Part shown: piece after piece, positions 41,828 through 51,321 of the stretch
Position numbering within the stretch: position 1 is the stretch's first letter
How the letters are laid out: every line of letters begins with the position of its first letter
Assembly (NCBI RefSeq): GCF_004785955.1
Contig: NZ_SJER01000008.1
Coordinates: forward strand, 37,554 to 101,553
DNA: 64,000 bases
Reading direction: 5' to 3'
DNA from: Halostella litorea
GTDB taxonomy: Archaea > Halobacteriota > Halobacteria > Halobacteriales > Natronoarchaeaceae
The notes under the pieces: generated by a model
The model's input: the letters and a program-made list of their open reading frames with translations, nothing else
Told to the model about the DNA's origin: nothing
The model's database searches: none
Translations under genes and position numbers: made by a program

Positions 41828-41870
41828 CCCGTTTGGCTTGCGACGCCGGGTTCGAGTCCTGGCGGCGGGC
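41828..41870. repeat. tRNA-3'-like repeat, copy 2
   Basis: Near-identical to 39568-39609 (CCCGTTTGG, then GCGACGCCGGGTTCGAGTCC and a GGCGGGC end), with one extra base. Together they flank 39655-41798 in the same orientation, the geometry of attachment sites around a cargo segment. Confidence 0.6.
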
Positions 41871-41977
41871 CTCGAGGCGTCGGCACCAGCAGCCGACGAC
41901 CTCCGCGAGAGTTGTCGTTCGACGCCGAGCGGTTGCCGCGCACTGCCTGCTAACCGACCGACGATCCTAACCAACTC

Positions 41978-42265
41978 ATGTCAACGAAAACCCAACAGCA
42001 CAACGAGAGCAGTTCGATCCCGCAGCGACTGAAGCACACCCTTCGAGGCCCGTACGTGGCGACGATGCTCGGCAACGGCCTCGGCGCGTTCCTGTTCGTG
42101 TGCTTGATCAACGGCAACGTCTTCCCGCCAAACCCCGTCGCTGGGTTCGGCTACGCCGTCTCCCACGGCGTGGAGACGATGGTCTTCATGGCCATCCTGA
42201 TGGCGACGACCGGCGTGTTCGCGCTGCTCGGCCTGCTGATGTCCGCGAAGCTCCGGACCCGGTAA
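41978..42265 (+). CDS. Small two-helix membrane protein, 95 aa
   Basis: ATG 41978. A polar, basic first 25 residues, then membrane helices near 30-48 (LGNGLGAFLFVCLINGN) and 65-90 (VFMAILMATTGVFALLGLL), with a basic end. No family recognised. Likely an envelope component of the block. Confidence 0.62.
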   Translation: MSTKTQQHNESSSIPQRLKHTLRGPYVATMLGNGLGAFLFVCLINGNVFPPNPVAGFGYAVSHGVETMVFMAILMATTGVFALLGLLMSAKLRTR

Positions 42266-42309
42266 CGCCGACGGGTCCGATCGCCGTTCAACTCACATTC
42301 TTTCAGTAC

Positions 42310-43074
42310 ATGACACGAAATACCAGACTCACAACCGTTTTCACCGCCGTCATCCTCGTCGGCGCGCTCGCGACGGGCGGGGCGTCCGGCGTCGTGGCGG
42401 CTCAGGAGGACACGTCGACCAACGAGTCCACGCCGTTCGACGGACTCGTCGGAGCCAACCAGACCGTCGACGAAGACGCGGGCCTCGTCGATCGAACGCT
42501 TGCGGACGTGGAGCGGCGGCTGGCGACCATCCGCGGGGCCGTCCGCGGGCAGGTCGCCCGTGCGACCACCAAGATCCACGTGTTCATCGGCGACGAGCCC
42601 GCGACCAACTCCGACCGGGCCGCACAGTTCCGCGAGGCAATGAACGAGAACGCGTCGGTGTTCCGCGAGGAAATCAACAGCCGCGAGAACGTCACCATCA
42701 CCGACGGCTACGACACGCACGAGCTGGTCGTCACGCACGAAGACTCCGACCCGGCGACCGTCTACGTCGTCGTCGAACACAACGCCACGCACGTGACGGC
42801 GATCGAGGCGCTCAACGAGAGCCAGTTCCAGGCCCGGAACCGAACCATCGACGAGACGTGGCGGGCCGAGAGCAACGGCGCGGTCGACCTGTCGGAACTC
42901 GTCGGGCGCTTCGCGACGCGGATCGAGGACGACGACCCCCTCGACCGGGAGTTCCAGGGCGAACTGTTCGGGGAATACTGCGGGGCAACGAGCCTCGCCA
43001 ACCCCGAGGAGTGTGACGTGCAGAGTACCCTCTGGATGAACACGACCTCGGAGGTGCTTCGCGATGCCGAATAA
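42310..43074 (+). CDS. Secreted protein, 254 aa
   Basis: Sec signal peptide (LTTVFTAVILVGALATGGASGVVAAQ) with cleavage near residue 32. The mature part is acidic and helical with sequons (NESTPF, NATHVTA). ATG 42310 chosen; a longer frame upstream is a shadow. Two cysteines near the end (EYCGA, EECDV) could pair. Unknown function. Confidence 0.65.
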   Translation: MTRNTRLTTVFTAVILVGALATGGASGVVAAQEDTSTNESTPFDGLVGANQTVDEDAGLVDRTLADVERRLATIRGAVRGQVARATTKIHVFIGDEPATNSDRAAQFREAMNENASVFREEINSRENVTITDGYDTHELVVTHEDSDPATVYVVVEHNATHVTAIEALNESQFQARNRTIDETWRAESNGAVDLSELVGRFATRIEDDDPLDREFQGELFGEYCGATSLANPEECDVQSTLWMNTTSEVLRDAE

Positions 43075-43252
43075 GGGCCGCCGTCGCCGTCGGAAGCGGG
43101 ACAGTCGCGGCAAACTGTACGACCCCAAGCAGAAGCGTGACGCCGGGAAACAGGCCCACGAGAACCGCCTGCAGACGGCCGTCCGAAAGGCGTGGTGGGC
43201 GGTGAAGGGCGGGGTGTGCATGGTCTGGGACGCACTCACGTTCTGGCGGTGA
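43064..43252 (+). CDS. Very basic small protein with hydrophobic end, 62 aa
   Basis: MPNKGRRRRRKRDSRGKLYD is extremely basic for a haloarchaeal protein, followed by an amphipathic/hydrophobic end (AWWAVKGGVCMVWDALTFW). Overlaps the preceding gene by 11 bases. The basic head and hydrophobic tail suggest a membrane-associated nucleic-acid-binding peptide; speculative. Confidence 0.6.
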   Translation: MPNKGRRRRRKRDSRGKLYDPKQKRDAGKQAHENRLQTAVRKAWWAVKGGVCMVWDALTFWR

Positions 43253-43258
43253 TCCCCG

Positions 43259-43687
43259 ATGTTGGATACACTCAAGAGCGGCGTGTCCTGGCTCGTCTCG
43301 GTCCCGCTCGGGATCGCCCGAACCCTCGGCCAGATCGCGACGGGCGCGAAAGACTACGCGCTGGAGGGCACGCTGACCGCGGAGATCGGGAACTTCCTCT
43401 ACAGCGTGACTGTCACGGCCGCTATCAACGCGCTCACCGCCGACGACCCGGACGACCAGGTGACCGGGGCGCTCATCATGATCTGGTGGTCGTTCTGGAC
43501 ATCGCTGTTCACGGGGTTCGTGACGGCCGTGTTCATCCTGTTCTGGCTGGGCTTTCTGTTCTGGGGCGTGTTCCGGTGGTCCGACGCTGGCGACCAGGCG
43601 TGGAACCGCATCACGCCGGACTGGTCGCCATCACTCCCGTCGCTCCCGAGCAAGAAGTTCGAAGTCGGTCGACGGAGGGATGACTGA
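43259..43687 (+). CDS. Membrane protein, 142 aa
   Basis: Amphipathic N-terminus, then two strong membrane helices near 75-92 and 92-115 (IMIWWSFWTSLFTGFVTAVFILFWLGFLFWG). The C-terminal tail is Pro/Ser-rich and ends basic. TGATG overlap with the next gene. No family recognised. Confidence 0.62.
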   Translation: MLDTLKSGVSWLVSVPLGIARTLGQIATGAKDYALEGTLTAEIGNFLYSVTVTAAINALTADDPDDQVTGALIMIWWSFWTSLFTGFVTAVFILFWLGFLFWGVFRWSDAGDQAWNRITPDWSPSLPSLPSKKFEVGRRRDD

Positions 43688-44994
43688 TGGCTCGGAAAGA
43701 CAAGTTCGGCCGGACGCGCAAGGGGGCCACGAAGGGCGTCACCAGCCGGCTGGAAGGGCTGAACCTCCGGAGCCTGTGGGCGCGTGGGGAGTACCTCGCG
43801 TTCTTCGCGCTGACGACGTTCATGTTCATCGGCGTCGTCATCCTGCTGGTAACGATCGCCGCGGGTGGGGGCATCACCGCGGTGTTCGCGAGCATCGTGC
43901 TGTTCGTGTGGATCGCCTCGATCGTCGACCTCGACACCGTCCGTTCTGTCGCCCAGTCGCTGTGGGGATCGAGCGCGGCCGAGCGACTGAAGGACCTGTG
44001 GGACCGGGTCCTTCCCCACCGAAACCGCCGGGGGCAGGCGTCCGTCCGGGCGGTCGTCCTTGCTGGGTTGCTAGTCCTGTCGCTCGTCGGGGGGTCGGCC
44101 CTCGCTGTCAGCGGCGTCGGGGCGACCGACACGACGACCACCCAGTCCTGTTCCACGGAGATCCTGCATGACCACTTCCAGAGCGACACGGCCATCTCGA
44201 CGTTCAACGACTCCGGTGAGGTCTCGTCGACGAAGGCCAACACCCGCGTCACGGTTGCGGAGACGGACGCGTTCTATCGCGTCCGGGCGGACAACCCGAA
44301 CGGCTACTGTGTCGCGTTCACCGTCCGCATCGCCCCGGAGATCATCCCGGCCACCGAGCGCGGGCAGGTCAGCAGCGACAGCGGGAACGTCTCCGCGGAG
44401 TGGCACGACGTGACGAACTTCGACACCGACCGGACGTACACGGAGATCACGTTCGTCGCGCCGGCCAACTCCGAGGTTCTGTTCGCCCCGTCGAAGCCGA
44501 CCGTCGTCATCCCGGCGTGGCGTGACACGCAGAAGCGGGAAGCACAGGGCATCCTCGATCGGCTGGAGAACTTCAATCCGTTCGGGAACGAGACGCTGGA
44601 GAAGCGCCACTACCAGTTCTCCGGGACTGAAGCGAACGGCAGCTACGTGACGGTGCCGCTCCAGAACGAGTCGACGAACCAGTCAATCGACGAGTGGCAG
44701 GCAGTCTATCGCGTCTCCGAGGACGACCCGTGGCGGCCGATCGACACCGAGAGCGACGACCCGGTGTTCGTCCGGGAGGTCGACGGGAAGGTGCAGTTCG
44801 TGTTCAACGACAAGGACGCGGAGGTAGAGTTCACGGCGAATCCCGACACCAGCGACACGATCCGCTACGAGACGCGGTCGATGCGGGCCTCGTTCCACGA
44901 CGCAATCTCGTTGAACTTCCTGACCCTGACGGCTGTCGTACTGGCGCTCACAGCGACTCCACTAACCGCTCGTTACGGGAGGGATAGACGATGA
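43687..44994 (+). CDS. Membrane-anchored beta-rich protein, 435 aa
   Basis: Basic N-terminus, two membrane helices near 38-58 and 63-80, a third near 120-140 (AVVLAGLLVLSLVGGSALAV), then an ectodomain of about 260 residues rich in beta strands and sequons. A final hydrophobic helix lies near 408-425 (LNFLTLTAVVLALTATPL) before a basic end. Envelope-spanning architecture; family unknown. Confidence 0.65.
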   Translation: MARKDKFGRTRKGATKGVTSRLEGLNLRSLWARGEYLAFFALTTFMFIGVVILLVTIAAGGGITAVFASIVLFVWIASIVDLDTVRSVAQSLWGSSAAERLKDLWDRVLPHRNRRGQASVRAVVLAGLLVLSLVGGSALAVSGVGATDTTTTQSCSTEILHDHFQSDTAISTFNDSGEVSSTKANTRVTVAETDAFYRVRADNPNGYCVAFTVRIAPEIIPATERGQVSSDSGNVSAEWHDVTNFDTDRTYTEITFVAPANSEVLFAPSKPTVVIPAWRDTQKREAQGILDRLENFNPFGNETLEKRHYQFSGTEANGSYVTVPLQNESTNQSIDEWQAVYRVSEDDPWRPIDTESDDPVFVREVDGKVQFVFNDKDAEVEFTANPDTSDTIRYETRSMRASFHDAISLNFLTLTAVVLALTATPLTARYGRDRR

Positions 44995-45212
44995 CGAGCG
45001 CACTCCAGTTCGCGGCGTACGGCATTGCTGTACTGGTCATTCTGATCAGTCTGCTAAACCCCGGAGGAAAAATCCTCGCCGGCTTGGCGGCGGCGTTCAT
45101 CGTCGTCGTCGGCTGGCTCGGCCCGTTCATACGCGACTTCGTCCTCAACGCGACGAAGGGGCGCTGGGACGGCCGCCAGCGAACCGGGCGTGATGGGGGT
45201 GAGAACCCGTGA
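44991..45212 (+). CDS. Small membrane protein, 73 aa
   Basis: ATG overlaps the previous stop (ATGA). Two short helices (FAAYGIAVLVILISLL and ILAGLAAAFIVVVGWLGPF), then a basic, polar tail. Unknown function; tight coupling argues that it acts with its neighbours. Confidence 0.62.
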   Translation: MTSALQFAAYGIAVLVILISLLNPGGKILAGLAAAFIVVVGWLGPFIRDFVLNATKGRWDGRQRTGRDGGENP

Positions 45213-45517
45213 ACTGGCTCTACGGCCTCGCCGCAGCGGGGATCGCTCTGCTGGCGGGGTACATCCTGTACGCCCGCCGACGACAGGAGGTCAACGCGCT
45301 CGATGGTATCGTTCGGGCGATCCTGATCCTGCCGTGGCTCATCGCGGCGATCATCACCATCGTACAGGGCTACATCGGCGTCGGGATGGTACTGACGGCG
45401 CTGTTTTTCAGCCTCTTTCTCACGAACGCCGACCGGGCGCGGAACAACTACGACGGGCAGGGATCGAGCCTGCGCGTCCGCATCGCCAACTGGGAACCAC
45501 CATGGGTCCGGAACTGA
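45209..45517 (+). CDS. Small membrane protein, 102 aa
   Basis: GTG start in a GTGA overlap. Three hydrophobic segments near 3-22, 38-57 and 58-75 (IVQGYIGVGMVLTALFFSLFL) with a polar end. Unknown family. Confidence 0.6.
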   Translation: MNWLYGLAAAGIALLAGYILYARRRQEVNALDGIVRAILILPWLIAAIITIVQGYIGVGMVLTALFFSLFLTNADRARNNYDGQGSSLRVRIANWEPPWVRN

Positions 45518-45606
45518 TCCGGCCCGTCGACGGCGCTTCGCCCGTTTGAACGGTTCAAACACCACTATGACACCAATACCTGACGCTACCAGCCGACGGA
45601 GGGAGT

Positions 45607-45888
45607 ATGGCGACCGACTACGGTGAGGGAACGGCCCACCCGGTGCGGAACACGATGCAGGTGTACATCGACTGTGACCTCGCACGCAATCCGAACCTCC
45701 CGTTCGACCCCGGCGACACCGTCCGCCAGCGGGTCCTCCGGGAGTACCCGGTTGTGATCCTCTGGCCGGCTGGGCAACTCCCGGCCGAACGGATGGTGAT
45801 CGACCCGCCGGACCCGTTCGACCTGCCGTGGCCGCTCGACAGTATCGACGCGCGAACCGACCTGCTTTCCCAACACGACAATCCATGA
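45607..45888 (+). CDS. Hypothetical soluble protein, 93 aa
   Basis: ATG 45607, overlapping the next gene by ATGA. Beta-rich (QVYIDCDLARNPN, VLREYPVVILWPAGQLP) and acidic; no signal or membrane segment. Likely a cytoplasmic accessory of the complex. Confidence 0.58.
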   Translation: MATDYGEGTAHPVRNTMQVYIDCDLARNPNLPFDPGDTVRQRVLREYPVVILWPAGQLPAERMVIDPPDPFDLPWPLDSIDARTDLLSQHDNP

Positions 45889-46631
45889 GTACACCAAGTG
45901 CAGCCGAGAGCCCGCACCGTTCCGAGTTACAGGAGATCCGGCGGGAACTCCGGCAGAAACACGACTACGTCGAGGACGACGCCCAACTCTGGTGGGAGAT
46001 CAGCCTGTTCCTCGAACAGACGGCGACCCATCATGACGGGAGTGTCCGGACGCTCGTCAAACAGACGCTGGCACAGCTCCAGTCCGATCCCAAGCACAAA
46101 CTCTACGACCACCGTGGCGTCGACAACCCCGAGGCGGCGTTTCCCGAGGCCTGCGAGGGTTGTCCACACTACGGCATCCAGTGTCCCGTGGTGACCCGCA
46201 AGAGCGTCACGGACACGCTGGACCGGCTGTACGAACAGTACGAGGGCGACGCGCTCGTCTCGGAACTGTTCGACCTCGCCAACCAGCACGACTGTCACGT
46301 GCTGCAAGGGACGCTCGACTCGTACGACCAGGACGAGCGGCAGTACCTCGCCAAGGGGCAGGAACTCCGACGGCGGGCGACCGCCCACATCACCAACGAC
46401 GACCAGATCGGGCAGGACCTCGACGCCGACCTGCTCGACGACCTCGACATCGATCCCGCCGAGTTCGGGATCGACCCCGAGAACGTCGAGGATCTGAGCG
46501 CCACGCCGGCGGCCGTCGCGAACAACGGCGACACGTCTCCGCCGCCGGGCGTCGCCGAACGCGTCGAAGCGACGACGGCGGCCGTCCGCGGCGATGACGA
46601 GGACGAGGATGACGACGGAGGGCGACGATGA
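45885..46631 (+). CDS. Cytoplasmic protein with Cys-rich centre, 248 aa
   Basis: Helical N-terminus, then CEGCPHYGIQC near residues 87-97 that could bind metal, and an acidic C-terminal half ending in an Asp/Glu run. No membrane helix. It overlaps the next gene by four bases. Family not recognised; a regulatory or adaptor role is possible. Confidence 0.6.
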   Translation: MSTPSAAESPHRSELQEIRRELRQKHDYVEDDAQLWWEISLFLEQTATHHDGSVRTLVKQTLAQLQSDPKHKLYDHRGVDNPEAAFPEACEGCPHYGIQCPVVTRKSVTDTLDRLYEQYEGDALVSELFDLANQHDCHVLQGTLDSYDQDERQYLAKGQELRRRATAHITNDDQIGQDLDADLLDDLDIDPAEFGIDPENVEDLSATPAAVANNGDTSPPPGVAERVEATTAAVRGDDEDEDDDGGRR

Positions 46632-47788
46632 CCGCGACGATCGCTCAGTCCGCGTTCCCCGTCTCGACGGACCTGCTGTCGACGTTGCTGATGGCCGTCG
46701 CCATCGTTCTCGGTGCGCTCGCGTCGCTGTGGCTCGTCGGCAAACTTGCCGCGTGGCGACGCGGCGACGCAACGAAGACCGACGACACCGAACAGCGCCT
46801 CCGGGAGGACGCCGAACCGGGCGTCACGAACGAGACCATTGGCCTGCGGAACTACCCGAAGCGGTGGACGCCGACGGCGAAACTGTTCCTCGTCGTCGCC
46901 ATCCTCTCGCTGGTGATGGTCAGCTACGCGGCGTATTCCTACGCCCAGACTGGCAGCCCGAGCGACACGCCGTACCTGCAGGAGATTTCGGCGCTGCTGT
47001 TCGGCACCATCCTCATGTACGGCGGCGTGTGGGTCTACCGCCGACAGGAGGCGAAGGCCACGGAAGTCGACATCATCCGGGAGACGAAGAAGGGGAATAC
47101 GGAGGAGACGCTGTACGTCGAGAAAGAGCGCATCCGACCGATACAGGACGACGACGGCGAGGCAATCGCCGTCGAAGCGCCGCTGTTCCACAAGACCCGC
47201 CTGTTCGGGCTGTTCTGGAAGCGGAAGTTCAACGCCGACGAACCCGAACTCCGGGACCGGGACTACCGCCTGCCGACCGACCGCACCATCGTCCGAGTTC
47301 CCATCTCCGACGAGTCGACGACGGTGCAGGGCGACTACGACAAGATCACCGTCCATACCAAGCGGATGGAACCCGTCGACCTCTCCGACCGCAACTACGA
47401 TTATCGGTTCCAGACCTCGGACCGCAAATCCTCGTCGGAGGTCGACCAGCTCCACCAGACGATCGAGGAACTGGAGAGCGAGTACCGCCACGTCCGAAAG
47501 ATGAACGCGGTGCTGAGCAAGCAGGTCGACGAGTACGAGCAGATGCTCGAAAACGAGGAGTACTTCATGAACAAGCGCCAGCGCGAGTGGCTGTCGATGT
47601 TCCTCCCGATCATGACGGGGATGTCGAGCCAGCGCGCCTCGCACCTCATGCAGATGGACCCCGAGGACGCAACCCAGCCACAGCAGGGCCAGAACGGGGC
47701 GGGGATGCGGAAGTGGCCCTCGAACGCGCCGACGAACGGCAGCGCACCCGACCCGTCGGCCCAGTCCGACGCACAGACCTCCGACTAA
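46628..47788 (+). CDS. Membrane protein with coiled coil, 386 aa
   Basis: Three membrane helices near 12-38, 90-110 and 125-145. A soluble beta domain spans 150-270, then a coiled coil spans 275-330 (DQLHQTIEELESEYRHVRKM). The Gln/Pro/Asn-rich tail is disordered. Candidate inner scaffold that oligomerises through the coiled coil. Confidence 0.62.
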   Translation: MTATIAQSAFPVSTDLLSTLLMAVAIVLGALASLWLVGKLAAWRRGDATKTDDTEQRLREDAEPGVTNETIGLRNYPKRWTPTAKLFLVVAILSLVMVSYAAYSYAQTGSPSDTPYLQEISALLFGTILMYGGVWVYRRQEAKATEVDIIRETKKGNTEETLYVEKERIRPIQDDDGEAIAVEAPLFHKTRLFGLFWKRKFNADEPELRDRDYRLPTDRTIVRVPISDESTTVQGDYDKITVHTKRMEPVDLSDRNYDYRFQTSDRKSSSEVDQLHQTIEELESEYRHVRKMNAVLSKQVDEYEQMLENEEYFMNKRQREWLSMFLPIMTGMSSQRASHLMQMDPEDATQPQQGQNGAGMRKWPSNAPTNGSAPDPSAQSDAQTSD

Positions 47789-47800
47789 CCGACTGTACCC

Positions 47801-49285
47801 ATGACACGACACACCCGACACCCCGACAGCGACGGGTCTACCGCCCGCCGGATCGGTCTCCTGGCGCTCGTCGTCGCCGTGCTGGCGTCGAGCCTGGCCG
47901 TGCCCGCGGCTGCGGCCGGACCCACGCCCGACAGTACCCAGACCGACTTCGCCGACCAGCCCGTACAGCAACCGTTCGACCCCAACGAGACGACGACAGC
48001 CCCGCCACAGGAGGGCAACGAGACGGACGGCAACAGCACTACGACGAACGGGACCGACCCGAACGGAACCGACGGCAACGGCACTGCAGGCCCGGTCACG
48101 GACGCCTCGCAGGTCCGGATCACGCCGGACGTGCCCGACGAGGACTACGTGAGCGTTACCGTCGCCGAGAACGACGCGGTGTTCAACACCAGCGGCGGGT
48201 TCGCCACGTTCACGCTCTCACGACCGGTCGAGGCCGCCCGTATCACCCAGCAACAGGCCGATGCAAACGTACTGGCCGGCGGCCGGGTCGTCCGCGTGGC
48301 CTACACCGACGATGCGGCCCGACGGAACTCGACGAGCCTCTACCAGCTCGATCTGTACTTCGCGGACGGGTCGAACAAAACCGTCGACCTGTACGCCACC
48401 AACACCGCGCTGTCGGCCTCGACGGCGATCGACCCCGACTGGAAGCCGTTCATCGACTGGGCGAGTTCGCAGGCCGATAGCGCTGACTACAACACCAGCG
48501 TGAGCGGCGTGCTCTCGTGGGCGAAGGACACCAAGAACCGCGCCGAACTGTTCAGTGGCCTGTGGACCGACCAGATCGAGAACTACGTCTCGCTCAAACT
48601 CGCCCAGTTGCTCAACGCCTTCCAGTGGGTCGAACTCGTCGCGATTCTCACTATCGTCACGATGTACTGGTCGCGCAAACACGGCTGGATCCTGAAGTTC
48701 CAGCAACTCTCGATGCCGATCGCCAAACTTCAGCGGGAGGCCGCCCGGCAGGACTACGAACGGTCCCGGAAGGCCGCCGCCCAGCACAAGCTCGCGGAAG
48801 TTGAGGAGATCGGCACCAACGCCGCCCGGTACTGGCGATCGGAGATGGGCGTCGAGACCGTCGACGACATGGTCGAACTCGCGTGCAAGGGGATCGTCGC
48901 GAAGGACGAGAACGGCGACGTCCTGTACGACGAGGAGGGCGACATCGTCTACGCCCATCACGGCGTTGAGGATCTCCTGCAGGTCGACCCGGTGACCCAG
49001 CGGACGCTCCGGGAACAGACGTGGCTCAAGCCGATCCTTGTCGACCCGCGACTGAACGCCGCCACGGCGTTGTCGAACATCGAACGGGCGCTCCGCGTGG
49101 CAGAGAAGGAGTACAAGCGAGGCAACGAGGTGCGCCAGACGCGGATGCAGGTCGAGGAACTGATCGAGGAACTCACTAGTTCGCGTGGTTACGACAGCCA
49201 GCCGTCGTCGGTCCCAACCGGCGACTCCCTTGGAAACGGAACGGGAACCGGCACGGGCGTCGGTTCGCCGAGCGGGGGTGACTGA
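47801..49285 (+). CDS. Secreted-head membrane protein with cytoplasmic tail, 494 aa
   Basis: Sec signal (IGLLALVVAVLASSLAVPAAAAG), a Thr/Asn/Gly-rich linker with sequons, a beta ectodomain (about 100-260), and a single membrane helix near 272-292 (WVELVAILTIVTMYWS). A cytoplasmic coiled region (REAARQDYERSRKAAAQHK) and an acidic helical domain follow. Type I topology linking outside to inside. Confidence 0.65.
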   Translation: MTRHTRHPDSDGSTARRIGLLALVVAVLASSLAVPAAAAGPTPDSTQTDFADQPVQQPFDPNETTTAPPQEGNETDGNSTTTNGTDPNGTDGNGTAGPVTDASQVRITPDVPDEDYVSVTVAENDAVFNTSGGFATFTLSRPVEAARITQQQADANVLAGGRVVRVAYTDDAARRNSTSLYQLDLYFADGSNKTVDLYATNTALSASTAIDPDWKPFIDWASSQADSADYNTSVSGVLSWAKDTKNRAELFSGLWTDQIENYVSLKLAQLLNAFQWVELVAILTIVTMYWSRKHGWILKFQQLSMPIAKLQREAARQDYERSRKAAAQHKLAEVEEIGTNAARYWRSEMGVETVDDMVELACKGIVAKDENGDVLYDEEGDIVYAHHGVEDLLQVDPVTQRTLREQTWLKPILVDPRLNAATALSNIERALRVAEKEYKRGNEVRQTRMQVEELIEELTSSRGYDSQPSSVPTGDSLGNGTGTGTGVGSPSGGD

Positions 49286-49287
49286 CC

Positions 49288-51273
49288 GTGTCGCTTGACC
49301 GCTACGGCGACGACGAAACCCAGGCCCACGTCGCGGAGCAAACCGACTCGTCGCTGGTGGTTAGCTTCTTCCGGAAGTTGTCGCCGGACCCACGGAAGGC
49401 CCCCAGTCGGATCGCCAAGATCCTGCTGGGTGTGTTCATCTTCCTCGTTACACTCGGTATCTGGGGTGCGTTCTACCTAAACGTCGACAGCGGTGGGTCG
49501 TCGTACTGGTTCCTCCGGACGGTCATCGGGTTCCTGAAACACCCGATCGTCCCACCGCTGGCGAGCATCGTGGTCTACTACCGGTACGTCGGCGCGCGTC
49601 GCTCGTGGGCCGCCCGGACGGCCGCGGACACGACGGGCTGGCTCATCGAGTCGGTGCAGCAACTCGCCGACGAGATGCGCTCGACGAAGGGGATGCGGCC
49701 GGTCATCGTCACCAGCGACATGGACCAGGCCGAGATCGAGGACTACCTCGACAAGGCACTGGCCGGCGAGGAGTACGACGCCGAGACGATCGACTACTGG
49801 TCGCAGGTCAGGAACGAACACGCCGGCGACGGCGACGCGTCGGGGGGTGTGACGCCTGCGTCGGCAGACGAGCGCGAGATAGCCGGCGAACTCGAAGCCT
49901 GCGACCCCGTTGACATCGATCGGGAGACGCTACAGGACGGCGTGGACGACGCCGAACGACTGGCGCTCTCGCTTCGGAACGCGGACCCGTCGTTCCAGGC
50001 CGACCCGCCGGACGCGGTGGCGGGCTGGCGGGACGATACCGACGCCGACGCCGCTCCCGAGCCCGACTCCGCCGGTCTTCTGGCCCGTCACTGGAACGCG
50101 CTGACTGGCGCTCTCGGCGGCCCCTTCGGTGGGTCGTCCGAGACCCCCGAGGCCCCCGACGACACGTCGACGTCCACCAGCGAACCCAGTACGTCGCGTC
50201 GTGCGCCGGACCCGTTCGCATCGCCCTCGGATGGGGGAGACGAGCCTGCGGCTCCGTCCGAGTCGGCCAAACCGACCGGTGACGACGCGGTCCCGTGGCA
50301 TATCGCCGCGACGGAGGAACTGAAACAGCAGTCGCTGTACATGACAGCGGCGCTGGGGTCGGGGTCGATCCTCTGGCGGCTGGGCGTCCCGTACCTGTTT
50401 GTCGCCGCGATCCAGCTCATCTACTCGGGGCTGTGGGTCGGTCCCGTCACCGCCGCTGTGATTCTGTTCGGGACGAGTCCGCTCATCGCGCTGGGGACGT
50501 TCTACGGCCTCGCCAAACTCCGATCACGGCGGATCGACAGACACCGAACACCGAGTGAAACCGAGTTCTGGGAGGCAAAGATGGGCCTCGTCAAGGCCGT
50601 CGACACGCCGGACGTGACGTGCTACATGGGGCGGGCGGCCGGGCGGTCGTACGCTTCGTATAGCCGCGAGGAGTTCATCACCGAGTTCGCTGCGCGACTG
50701 CACCAGATGACCGACGAACACGCCGAGGTCGCGCCCTCGGTGATGGAGCAGTACGCGCGGAACCTCCGGCAGATGAAACCGAACCTGCCCGGACACACGC
50801 GGAACGTCGAGATCCCGTCGATCAACCGGGAGATCAAGACGACCGTCGAGAGCGCCGAGGACGAGCTGATACCCAAGAGCAAACTCGCCTACCAGGTGAT
50901 CACGAAGGCCAGCGACACCCGGTTCGGCCGGAACCTCGGACACGACCCCGCGCTCGTTCGGGAGCGCTACCGGGAGATGGTCGAGGACGAACACTCGCTG
51001 GCTGAAATTACGCTCCCGACGGAAACGGCGTCGGGCGAAGAAGTCGAACTGACGCTTGTGTACCCAGCGGATAAGCGCCGGCTCCCCGAGATGAGCCAAC
51101 TCCAGTCCCGCTTTAGCGAGCGGTTCATGGGGGCACACGGGGAGCCGATCTACGACCTGCCGGACGTGGAACCGACCGAGGACCTCCACGGGATCGACGT
51201 GCCCGACCGGGCCTACGAGCTGATGCCGAACCCACCGGAGTTGCCCAGCGCCGGCACCGCGTCGGCCGACTAG
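49288..51273 (+). CDS. Large membrane protein, 661 aa
   Basis: GTG start. Membrane helices near 45-65, 75-105, then a long disordered acidic loop (about 210-330), and two or three more helices near 350-410 (YLFVAAIQLIYSGLWVG, AAVILFGTSPLIALGTFYG). A cytoplasmic C-terminal domain of about 230 residues ends in PNPPELPSAG. It precedes the ATPase gene by 48 bases, so it may be the membrane platform for it. Confidence 0.62.
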   Translation: MSLDRYGDDETQAHVAEQTDSSLVVSFFRKLSPDPRKAPSRIAKILLGVFIFLVTLGIWGAFYLNVDSGGSSYWFLRTVIGFLKHPIVPPLASIVVYYRYVGARRSWAARTAADTTGWLIESVQQLADEMRSTKGMRPVIVTSDMDQAEIEDYLDKALAGEEYDAETIDYWSQVRNEHAGDGDASGGVTPASADEREIAGELEACDPVDIDRETLQDGVDDAERLALSLRNADPSFQADPPDAVAGWRDDTDADAAPEPDSAGLLARHWNALTGALGGPFGGSSETPEAPDDTSTSTSEPSTSRRAPDPFASPSDGGDEPAAPSESAKPTGDDAVPWHIAATEELKQQSLYMTAALGSGSILWRLGVPYLFVAAIQLIYSGLWVGPVTAAVILFGTSPLIALGTFYGLAKLRSRRIDRHRTPSETEFWEAKMGLVKAVDTPDVTCYMGRAAGRSYASYSREEFITEFAARLHQMTDEHAEVAPSVMEQYARNLRQMKPNLPGHTRNVEIPSINREIKTTVESAEDELIPKSKLAYQVITKASDTRFGRNLGHDPALVRERYREMVEDEHSLAEITLPTETASGEEVELTLVYPADKRRLPEMSQLQSRFSERFMGAHGEPIYDLPDVEPTEDLHGIDVPDRAYELMPNPPELPSAGTASAD

Positions 51274-51321
51274 TCGTCTCGCCACAAAACTACCCGAAAA
51301 CGACCGTTTTCATACACAATC

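Noticed and set aside
39568..41870. tRNA genes
   Set aside because: The T-arm and acceptor-like 3' ends are clear, but no D-arm, anticodon arm or complementary 5' acceptor strand can be folded from the upstream bases.
46295..48480. Long open frames of 558 codons (minus) and 628 codons (plus, other frame)
   Set aside because: Both overlap the 45885-49285 membrane-protein genes, which have coherent signal peptides, helices and ATGA junctions. The alternatives are Arg-rich shadows.
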